Positions 53,389-64,000 of a DNA stretch of 64,000 bases are shown here, in pieces (positions within the stretch are counted from its first letter, which is position 1; every line of letters begins with the position of its first letter). This DNA is from Deinococcus sp045062605 (GTDB lineage: Bacteria > Deinococcota > Deinococci > Deinococcales > Deinococcaceae): positions 98,400-162,399 of the forward strand of contig NZ_JBJGDW010000001.1 in the NCBI RefSeq assembly GCF_045062605.1, given 5' to 3'. Position numbers and translations under genes: made by a program. The notes under the pieces are model-generated. The model was not told where the DNA came from. It worked only from the letters and a program-made list of their open reading frames with translations, and did not search any database.

Positions 53389-53450
53389 GCATTCCCTCCG
53401 GGGAGCGGCCCCACGCCTGGGCGTGAACAGACAGGCCAGATAACGCCCAG

Positions 53451-53456
53451 CATAAT
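53451..53456 (+). promoter_or_regulatory. Possible leaderless -10 box (CATAAT)
   Basis: CATAAT with seven bases to the GTG at 53464. Confidence 0.35.
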
Positions 53457-53463
53457 AGTTAAC

Positions 53464-54201
53464 GTGCCGCAAATGCCCCTGATGCAAGGAAACCTGAACC
53501 CCCACCCCGCCCCGCCGGGCCTGAGTCTGGCCCAGCACAGCAACAAGCTGGAGTTGACGGCGCGCGGTTACGCCCTGTGGCGCGCACAGTCCCTGGGTCT
53601 GCTGAGCGGCACGCCTTTTGGTCTGGAGCGTGAAGCCCGCCTGTTCCGTTCGCTGTGCAGCCCACAGCCGGGGCAGGACTGGCTGGACGCCGGAACCAGC
53701 GCGGGCTTTTACGCAGGTGTGCTGGCGGCGGCGGGCTGCCGGGTGCTGGCCGCCGACCTGAGCGCCCCGATGCTGCGCGAGGGCCAGCGCCGCGAGAAAA
53801 GCAGCAACATCGACTGGGCGCTGCTGAATCTGGAGGCCAGCGGGCTGCCGGATGAAAGTTTCGACGGTGTGACCGTGGGCGCGACGCTGAACGAGACCCA
53901 CGGTCCGGCCCGTTTCCTGCGGGAGCTGGCGCGCGTGCTGCGCCCCGGCGGCCAGTTGTGGCTGATGTACCTGCCGCGCACAGGCGGCCCGCTGCAAAGC
54001 CTGCTTTCCAGACCCGCGCTGGGCGGCCTGAACTTCCCAGATCCGGCCTGGGTGGGGCAGCAATTGCCCGGAATGCACCTGACCGACGGCCTGGGCATCG
54101 GCGCGGTAAGGTTCGGGCGCTACGTCAAAGACCACGACCAGGACCGGGTACCACATGGAGGACCGGACACCCAGCCAGGACGACGCTGTGTAAAGGATTG
54201 A
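53464..54201 (+). CDS. Class I SAM-dependent methyltransferase
   Basis: A 245-residue protein with the SAM motif I WLDAGTSAGFYAGVLA, the acidic motif II VLAADLSAPML, and the motif LRPGGQLWLMYLP. The substrate is unknown. It lies directly before phytoene synthase on the same strand, so a role in carotenoid or quinone chemistry is possible but not shown. The GTG start follows CATAAT by seven bases. Confidence 0.78.
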   Translation: MPQMPLMQGNLNPHPAPPGLSLAQHSNKLELTARGYALWRAQSLGLLSGTPFGLEREARLFRSLCSPQPGQDWLDAGTSAGFYAGVLAAAGCRVLAADLSAPMLREGQRREKSSNIDWALLNLEASGLPDESFDGVTVGATLNETHGPARFLRELARVLRPGGQLWLMYLPRTGGPLQSLLSRPALGGLNFPDPAWVGQQLPGMHLTDGLGIGAVRFGRYVKDHDQDRVPHGGPDTQPGRRCVKD

Positions 54202-54309
54202 TCTCGCCCTGTGCCGCCCTGCTTGCGCCCCATCTGTCAGGAGTCTGTAAGAATGTGGGAGGTTTAGCACTTCCAGACCCCCTAGACTCTGTTCCAAGGA
54301 ATCCTGCCC

Positions 54310-55209
<900 letters not shown>

Positions 55210-55227
55210 AACTCGGACCCGCACACG

Positions 55228-55262
55228 AAAAGTCCCCTCCGCCACACCAGGCAGAGGGGACT
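55228..55262. terminator. Terminator between crtB and the 5'-nucleotidase
   Basis: AGTCCCCTC pairs with GAGGGGACT. On the minus strand it is followed by TTTT, so it mainly ends the nucleotidase gene. Confidence 0.7.
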
Positions 55263-55290
55263 CTGGCAAAGCAAACGTTGAGCTCAAGCC

Positions 55291-56853
<1,563 letters not shown>

Positions 56854-56862
56854 AGAGCTTTG

Positions 56863-56868
56863 ATCTTA
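56863..56868 (-). promoter_or_regulatory. Possible leaderless -10 box (TAAGAT)
   Basis: TAAGAT with nine bases to the ATG at 56853. In the 56869-57160 stretch beyond it I see no gene. Confidence 0.35.
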
Positions 56869-57161
56869 ACCCAGTAAAGATTAGGATTGGAACCCGCCCA
56901 TCGGGTCACACACCCTCAGAAAACATGTTCAGAAGATGCGTGGTTGCGGCGCGGTCCTGAGCGGCAGTTGTCCTCTCCAGCTCCGTTCCTGCACCGCCGC
57001 AACGTGCCTCAGCAGGAAGGCTCTGTGCGTTGTTCCAGGACAGCATGAGAACGGGAAACTCCCTTTTTATGGACTGACTGGCAGCGCGTCGGTCCACTTC
57101 CGCGGCGGAACAGCGCACCTTCATTCTGTCTCCCCTGTCCGACCTGTCTACCCGCCCCGCC

Positions 57162-57191
57162 TTGACCCGCCCCCACCCTGGCCGCTAATCT
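57162..57191 (+). promoter_or_regulatory. Promoter of the met operon (TTGACC / TAATCT)
   Basis: TTGACC (57162) and TAATCT (57186) with 18 bases between, about 45 bases before the SAM riboswitch. Confidence 0.6.
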
Positions 57192-57237
57192 CTGCCTAGC
57201 TCCCGCGTGGAGTCTGATACACCCAGCACCACCCACT

Positions 57238-57345
57238 TCAGAGCGCCCGAGAGACCTGGCTCGTTGACGGCGCGGCAACCGGACTTCATTGCGTCACGGT
57301 GCCAAGGCCAGCCCACCCGGCTTGCGGCTCAACGATGAGCGCCGC
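57238..57345 (+). promoter_or_regulatory. SAM riboswitch (SAM-I type)
   Basis: Hallmarks in order: AGAG at 57250, the kink-turn region CTCGTTGACGG, CGCGGCAACC at 57271-57280, GGTGCCAAGGCCAGC from 57298, and GATGAG at 57334. A hairpin GCGCCCC/GGGGCGC (57388-57421) between aptamer and start may be the expression platform; it lacks a T-run. High SAM should lower metY-metX. Confidence 0.82.
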
Positions 57346-57470
57346 AGCGGGCGGGACCAAGCGGGAAGGTCACGCGGACGACGATGTGCGCCCCTTCTCT
57401 TCTACTTCGAGAGAGGGGCGCTGCCGTATCACGGCGGCCCCCCGCCCAGTCCACCGGGAGGCCAAGCCTT

Positions 57471-59818
<2,348 letters not shown>

Positions 59819-59862
59819 GGCAGGCCAGAACGCTCCTCTCAGGTTCAGGCCCGATCAGTGTC

Positions 59863-59893
59863 GGCCTTCTCTGAGAAGGGCCTTCTATTTTTT
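59863..59893 (+). terminator. Terminator of metY-metX
   Basis: CCTTCTC and GAGAAGG form a tight stem, followed by CTTCTATTTTTT. Confidence 0.7.
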
Positions 59894-59948
59894 ATGACGC
59901 CTTCCTGACGGGTTCTACAATGCAGGTTCTCCCCAGCCGCCTCTATTT

Positions 59949-60671
59949 CTATTTCGCCACGTCAGTAGCATGGGCGTGGACACCCACCTGCGCGGCCACG
60001 CTCAGCGAGAGGGTCAGCGCCCTGCCGCCCACCCTCATCCCCAGGGTACCCAGGGCGATGTCCACGGCGTCCACCACCACCCCCGCGCCGGGGGTCAGGC
60101 CCGCGCCGACCAGGGCACGCAGTTGGGCGGCGTCTGCGTCGGGCACGCGCGCGACCACGCCGCTGTCCCCGGCGGCCAGTTGCGACAAGCGGCGCTCGGC
60201 GCGGGCGGGCAGATCGCCCTCCAGCGTGGGAATGGGGTCGCCGTGCGGATCGTGGGTGGGATCGCCCAGCCACGCGGCGATGCGGGCCTCCAGACGCTCG
60301 CTCAGGGCGTGTTCCAGCCGCTCGGCCTCCTCGTGAACCTCGTCCAGCGGCACGCCCAGGGCGCGGTGGAGGAACAGTTCCAGCAGGCGGTGGTGCCTCA
60401 GCACTTCCAGCGCCACGCGCTCGCCCTCGGCGGTCAGGGCCGCACCCTGGTACGGCGCGTGCGACACCAGCCCCTGCTCGGTCAGCTTGCGGAGCATGCC
60501 AGTCACGCTGGCGGGGGCCACTTCCAGCGCGTCGGCCAGCGCCTGGGTGCTGACTTTCTGGGTGCTGAACTTCTGGCTGCCCTTGCCCGGAGCCTTGTCG
60601 GAGTGGCCCAGCATATAAAGCTGCTTGAGATAATCCTCGGCAGAGCGCGAGAGGGGGGCGCGGGCAGTCAT
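59949..60671 (-). CDS. DtxR/MntR-family metal-dependent regulator
   Basis: A 240-residue regulator. The N-terminal winged helix carries VSTQALADALEVAPASVTGMLRKLTEQGLV, the dimerisation/metal region has RHHRLLELFLHRALGVPLDEVHEEAERLEHALS, and an FeoA/SH3-like domain ends the protein. Such proteins sense Mn2+ or Fe2+. Manganese control matters for Deinococcus stress resistance, but the metal here is inferred. It is leaderless (TACACT). Two TAACGGGCA direct repeats lie just upstream. Confidence 0.9.
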   Translation of the reverse strand: MTARAPLSRSAEDYLKQLYMLGHSDKAPGKGSQKFSTQKVSTQALADALEVAPASVTGMLRKLTEQGLVSHAPYQGAALTAEGERVALEVLRHHRLLELFLHRALGVPLDEVHEEAERLEHALSERLEARIAAWLGDPTHDPHGDPIPTLEGDLPARAERRLSQLAAGDSGVVARVPDADAAQLRALVGAGLTPGAGVVVDAVDIALGTLGMRVGGRALTLSLSVAAQVGVHAHATDVAK

Positions 60672-60677
60672 GGCCAC

Positions 60678-60683
60678 AGTGTA
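60678..60683 (-). promoter_or_regulatory. Leaderless -10 box (TACACT)
   Basis: TACACT with six bases to the regulator ATG at 60671. It touches the first direct repeat. Confidence 0.5.
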
Positions 60684-60706
60684 ACGGGCAGGCACCATAA
60701 CGGGCA
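60682..60706. promoter_or_regulatory. Direct repeat TAACGGGCA, 16-bp period
   Basis: TAACGGGCA at 60682 and again at 60698, between the MntR-type gene and the divergent sigma gene. Confidence 0.5.
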
Positions 60707-60749
60707 CACTCTGGGAAAGGCAGGGAACTTTTTTTCATCTCGCGCCCTC

Positions 60750-60755
60750 TAAGGT
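60750..60755 (+). promoter_or_regulatory. Leaderless -10 box (TAAGGT)
   Basis: TAAGGT with five bases to the GTG at 60761. Confidence 0.4.
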
Positions 60756-60760
60756 ACGAG

Positions 60761-61378
60761 GTGAGCTTGAATGACCCCCCGGCCTCCAACCCATTCGCCG
60801 TCCGCCTGTCCGCACAGGACGCGCCGGAATCTTCTGGGCTGCACCCCACCGATCTCCAGCTTGTCCGTCAGGCCGTGCGCGACGACCACGCCTTCGAGGC
60901 ACTGGTGAGGCGGCACGCGGCGGGCGTTCACCGGCTGGCTGCCGGAATGGTGGGGCCAGGGGCGGCGGACGACGTGGTGCAGGACGTGTTTATTGCCGTC
61001 CATAAGGGTCTGAAAGGGTTTCGGGGAGAGGCAGCCTTCAGCACCTGGCTGCACCGGATCACGCTGAACGCCTGCCACAAGGCGCTGAAGGGCAAGGGCC
61101 ACCCCACCGTTTCGCTCGCCCAGACTCCCGAACCCGCCGCCCCCCACAATCCCGTCCAGGCCGGGGAACAGGCCGATCTGCGCGCCCGGCTGGCCCACGC
61201 CCTGCAAACGCTGCCCACAGACCAGCGCGAGGCCGTCTCACTGCGCGAACTGTCGGGGCTGGAGTACGCCGAGATCGCCGCCATCACGGGGGCCGAACTG
61301 GGCACGGTCAAGAGCCGCATCAACCGGGGCCGCGCCGCGCTGCGGGACTATCTGACGAAAGTGGGGATCGTGCCGTGA
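60761..61378 (+). CDS. ECF-type RNA polymerase sigma factor
   Basis: A 205-residue sigma-70-family protein with region 2 (FEALVRRHAAGVHRLAAGMV to FSTWLHRITLNACH) and region 4 (LPTDQREAVSLRELSGLEYAEIAAITGAELGTVKSRINRGRAAL). Regions 1.1, 1.2 and 3 are missing, as in the ECF group. The GTG start is supported by TAAGGT five bases upstream. It leads an operon with a small membrane protein, an RseB-like protein and a DUF1800 protein. Confidence 0.92.
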   Translation: MSLNDPPASNPFAVRLSAQDAPESSGLHPTDLQLVRQAVRDDHAFEALVRRHAAGVHRLAAGMVGPGAADDVVQDVFIAVHKGLKGFRGEAAFSTWLHRITLNACHKALKGKGHPTVSLAQTPEPAAPHNPVQAGEQADLRARLAHALQTLPTDQREAVSLRELSGLEYAEIAAITGAELGTVKSRINRGRAALRDYLTKVGIVP

Positions 61379-61417
61379 ACAACTCCCAAACCCCTGTGCC
61401 AGCCAAAGGACCTCGCC

Positions 61418-61675
61418 ATGAATGACCACGATCTGGACACGCTGTTTGCCCAGGCCCGCACCCCGACACCTACCGACGAGGGGGCCGCCGGGCGGTTTCT
61501 GAGCGGGCATCGGCAGAGACGCACCCGGCAACGCAACATCCGCGCGGGCTGGATCAGTACGTTGCTGGCCTCGGCGGCGGCAGTGACGGGGCTGACTGTG
61601 CTGCGGCCCGCGCCGGAGTTGCCCGCCAGCGCGGCGTATGGGGTGTACCAGAGCGCCTGGGGAGACGGCTGGTGA
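61418..61675 (+). CDS. Small single-pass membrane protein, probable anti-sigma factor
   Basis: An 85-residue protein: about 40 polar N-terminal residues (MNDHDLDTLFAQARTPTPTD to RQRRTRQRN), one membrane helix (about 44-62) and a short outer tail. Position and topology match an anti-sigma factor, but no zinc motif (HxxxCxxC) is present and the cytoplasmic part is much shorter than usual. It lies 39 bases behind the sigma gene and overlaps the next gene (GTGA). Confidence 0.6.
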   Translation: MNDHDLDTLFAQARTPTPTDEGAAGRFLSGHRQRRTRQRNIRAGWISTLLASAAAVTGLTVLRPAPELPASAAYGVYQSAWGDGW

Positions 61676-62472
61676 GGACGCTGCTTTTGGCACTGCTGGC
61701 GATGGCTGGGACGGCAGGGGCCTCCGACATGGACGATCTGCTCTCGGCGCTGAAGCAGGCGCAGACGCTGGAAGCGCGCGGCGTGGTAGAGGTCACGGTG
61801 CTGTTTCCGCCGCGCGAGTTGCCCACCAAATCAGCAAAAGCGCTGCCGCGTGTGCCCTTTCGCCCCGGCCTGCTGGCGCGCAATTTCGGCGTCAGCCGGG
61901 CAAGGCAGGAGGCCGTGGCGGGCCGCCCCACCACCCGCTTCGAGCTGACCCCGAAGAACACGCAGGCCGCGCGCTGGACCCTGTGGATTGATCAGGAGTG
62001 GAACATTCCGCTGGGCTATCAGGAAAGTTTCCCGGACGGCACCCCCGCCCGCCGCGCCGTGTTCCAGAAGGTCAATACCCCGCCGGTCCGGGTTCAGGTC
62101 GCTGTGCCCGCCGCTCCCGAGGGGCTGCGCGCCGCGCTGCTGTCTGCCCTGCCCGGTCTGCGCCTGTCCGCCGGGGTGCAGCCGACGGCAGTCAAGAGCA
62201 GGCCGAACGGTGGACTGGAAATCAGCCTGACCGACGGCGTGAATGTCTTTGCCCTGGTCACCTCTGCCAGAGGCGTGCGCGCCGCGCCGGGCATCGCCTC
62301 GCGCCGGGTGGGCACGGGCTTCGTGTGGCTGGTGGGCAACCTGCCGCAAAGCGTTCTGGATCAGGCACTGGCCCGCGTCAGCCGGGTCGATACGGCGGGG
62401 CTGGGAACTTTCCTGAAGATGGACGCCTCTAACGCTCAGAACACCCCCACTTTGCACAAGGAGACCCCGTGA
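61672..62472 (+). CDS. Exported MucB/RseB-like protein
   Basis: A 266-residue protein with a signal peptide (MRTLLLALLAMAGTAGAS). The stretch VAGRPTTRFELTPKNTQAARWTLWIDQEWNIPLGYQESFPDG resembles the lipid-binding N-terminal domain of MucB/RseB and LolA-like folds. The second part (about 145-245) looks like the family's small C-terminal domain (VQPTAVKSRPNGGLEISLTDG). RseB guards anti-sigma factors in Proteobacteria. It is coupled by GTGA overlaps to both neighbours. Confidence 0.65.
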   Translation: MRTLLLALLAMAGTAGASDMDDLLSALKQAQTLEARGVVEVTVLFPPRELPTKSAKALPRVPFRPGLLARNFGVSRARQEAVAGRPTTRFELTPKNTQAARWTLWIDQEWNIPLGYQESFPDGTPARRAVFQKVNTPPVRVQVAVPAAPEGLRAALLSALPGLRLSAGVQPTAVKSRPNGGLEISLTDGVNVFALVTSARGVRAAPGIASRRVGTGFVWLVGNLPQSVLDQALARVSRVDTAGLGTFLKMDASNAQNTPTLHKETP

Positions 62473-63776
62473 GCCTGCCCCCCTACACTTCAAAACTCAG
62501 CCCCGAGGACGCCGCGCATTTCCTGCGGCGCACCGCCTTCGGGGCCACCGACGCACAGATTCGCGCTCTGGTGGGCAAAGACGCCCGCGCCGTGGCCCAG
62601 GCCGCGCTGAAGTTCGATGCCCGCACTGCGCCTGCTCATCCTGTTCCGGGCAACCCCTTCGATCCCTCGTCCGGGGCCACTCCCGGCGCGATGCTGCAAC
62701 TCACGCGCGCCGCGTGGCTGTTTGAGCTGATGTACAGCCCGAATCCGCTGCGCGAGAAGCTGGCCCTGACCTGGAGCAACCACTTCGTGATCGGCACCGA
62801 GAAGGTCAAGAACCACCCGGCCCTGGCTGCCTATCTGGGGCTACTGAGAAAGCACGCCGCCGCGCCGAGCTTCGAGGGGTTCACGCTGGCCGTCGCGCAG
62901 ACCCCGGCCATGCTGCACTACCTGGACAACGACAAGAACAGAAAGGGCAAGCCCAACGAGAACTTTGCCCGCGAACTGATGGAGCTGTTCACCCTGGGGA
63001 TAGGCGCACCCGGCAAGCCCAATTACACCGAGCAGGATGTCCACGAGGGCGCGAGGGCGCTGACCGGATGGTCCCTGGAGGGTGGGCGCGGCAACCCCCG
63101 GAACACCTATCTGGAAGCCGTGAGGGCCAGCTACAACCCCAAGCAGCATGACGACGGCCCAAAAACCTACCTGGGACAGACGGGCAAACTGAGCTTCGAG
63201 GACGTGATCCACACCGCCGCCACACACCCGCAGACCGCCGTCTTCGTTTCGCGCAAGTTGCACCGCGCCTTCGTGGCCGATACGCCTGACGAACAGAATG
63301 TGCAGGGCAGCGCCGAGACCTTCCAGCGCACGAACGGCAACATCGGCGCGGTGCTGGAGGAACTCCTGTCCAGCGCAGCCTTCTATGCCCCGCAAAACCG
63401 TGAGGCCATCATCCGGGGGCCAGTGGAGTACATCGTGGGCGCAGTCCGCACGCTGGGGCAGCCCAAGCTGGAGGTCAAGCAGATACTCAATCTGAGTCAG
63501 ACCGCCGGGAAAATGGGCCAGACCCTGCTGCAACCCGACACCGTCAAGGGCTGGGACGGCGGGCGCGAGTGGATCAACGACTCCACGCTGCTGACGCGCA
63601 TGCAGGTGGCCGCCGCCCTCTCGCTGGGCAAGACTGCCCCCACGCTGGCCACCGCTCCCGGCGATCTGGCCCTCTTTGGCAGCGAGAACAGCCCGGTACA
63701 GGCCGCCCTGAAAGGTCTCAATCCCAAACAGCGGGTGTATCTGGCGCTGGTCAGCCCCGAATTTCAACTGGCGTGA
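62469..63776 (+). CDS. DUF1800 domain protein
   Basis: A 435-residue protein of the DUF1800 family. Diagnostic stretches are DAAHFLRRTAFGAT, LREKLALTWSNHFVIG, NENFARELMELFTLGIG and GPVEYIVGAVRTLG. DUF1800 genes are normally followed by DUF1501, but none follows inside the window; an inverted-repeat element starts 50 bases downstream. The function is unknown. There is no signal peptide. The GTG start overlaps the RseB-like stop. Confidence 0.88.
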   Translation: MSLPPYTSKLSPEDAAHFLRRTAFGATDAQIRALVGKDARAVAQAALKFDARTAPAHPVPGNPFDPSSGATPGAMLQLTRAAWLFELMYSPNPLREKLALTWSNHFVIGTEKVKNHPALAAYLGLLRKHAAAPSFEGFTLAVAQTPAMLHYLDNDKNRKGKPNENFARELMELFTLGIGAPGKPNYTEQDVHEGARALTGWSLEGGRGNPRNTYLEAVRASYNPKQHDDGPKTYLGQTGKLSFEDVIHTAATHPQTAVFVSRKLHRAFVADTPDEQNVQGSAETFQRTNGNIGAVLEELLSSAAFYAPQNREAIIRGPVEYIVGAVRTLGQPKLEVKQILNLSQTAGKMGQTLLQPDTVKGWDGGREWINDSTLLTRMQVAAALSLGKTAPTLATAPGDLALFGSENSPVQAALKGLNPKQRVYLALVSPEFQLA

Positions 63777-63825
63777 GGGACAGGTCTGAAAGCTAGACCG
63801 GCCCTGCTCAGCCCTTTTGACCCTC

Positions 63826-64000
63826 AGAGCGTGTTTCAAAAGCCTTTCAGGATTTCTACGAGTCCCAGGAACACGCGCTTTCAGCTCCTACCCCCCTGCG
63901 GGGAGGCTGGGACTGGTACAGCTCCGCAGGAGAGGGGGGAACCGCAAACGCCTTCCAGACGCCGCCCACTAAAAATGAGACGACTTTCAAAACACGCTCT
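63826..64000. mobile_element. MITE-like inverted-repeat element (right boundary at window edge)
   Basis: AGAGCGTGTTTCAAAAG at 63826 and CTTTCAAAACACGCTCT ending at 64000 match as terminal inverted repeats at 15 of 17 positions. The 140-base interior has no coding frame and contains a segment (63891-63939) shared, inverted, with 47423-47499. The target duplication cannot be seen because the window ends at the repeat. Confidence 0.55.

Noticed and set aside
57238..57345. SAM-IV riboswitch
   Set aside because: The GGTGCCAAGGCCAGC segment and the AGAG start match SAM-I better than the actinobacterial SAM-IV pattern.

Overview
The window looks like chromosomal DNA of a Deinococcus species. The DNA is GC-rich with genes packed on both strands. 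About twenty genes have a TANNNT box only 5-9 bases before the start codon and no ribosome binding site, which is the leaderless-transcript layout known from Deinococcus. The gene content also fits: biosynthetic arginine decarboxylase, a LysN-like aminotransferase, phytoene synthase, a DtxR/MntR-type regulator and a SAM-riboswitch-controlled metY-metX pair. I see no rRNA, tRNA, CRISPR array, prophage or intact transposase. The species cannot be named from the sequence alone.

Layout. 1-7.7 kb: the end of speA, two calcineurin-like phosphoesterases, a peroxiredoxin-like protein, accD-accA, a LapA-like membrane protein, cutA and a cupin. 7.9-16 kb: dnaG, citrate synthase, tsaB, an SDR, a CBS protein and a large secreted subtilase. 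16-22.6 kb: a Nif3-like protein with a P-loop kinase, a class V aminotransferase, and a Nudix-valS operon behind a valine-type T-box leader. 22.7-29.4 kb: an exported alpha/beta hydrolase, two MFS transporters, a CoA-disulfide-reductase-like flavoprotein, a solute-binding protein and a MazEF-type toxin-antitoxin pair. 29.5-37 kb: a polar amino acid ABC operon facing a TAXI-type TRAP transporter, with a palindrome and a G-quadruplex motif between them. 37-42.9 kb: an AI-2E-family permease, an M29 aminopeptidase, a P-loop protein, a C39-like protein, a VUT-family transporter with a self-complementary leader, a degenerate Nudix protein and an exported protein. 43.2-49.6 kb: fba, an aminotransferase-MazG-murI run, rph, DoxX and dus. 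49.6-57 kb: a lipoprotein, a Fur-family regulator, a holin-like membrane protein with a partner, a methyltransferase, crtB and a 5'-nucleotidase. 57-64 kb: SAM riboswitch-metY-metX, an MntR-type regulator, and an ECF sigma operon (sigma, small membrane protein, RseB-like protein, DUF1800 protein), ending in an inverted-repeat element.

Regulation and repeats are the richest layer. There are two clear riboswitch-class leaders (T-box and SAM) and one possible RNA switch in front of the VUT gene. Several operator-like palindromes or direct repeats lie next to transporter, toxin-antitoxin and metal-regulator genes. One interspersed repeat family is present in four copies, two of them exactly 134 bp long. 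A 175-bp MITE-like element sits at the right edge. The best candidate for an undescribed system is the compact sigma/anti-sigma/RseB-like/DUF1800 operon at 60.75-63.8 kb. It copies the rpoE-rseA-rseB gene order in miniature, with a DUF1800 gene translationally coupled behind it.
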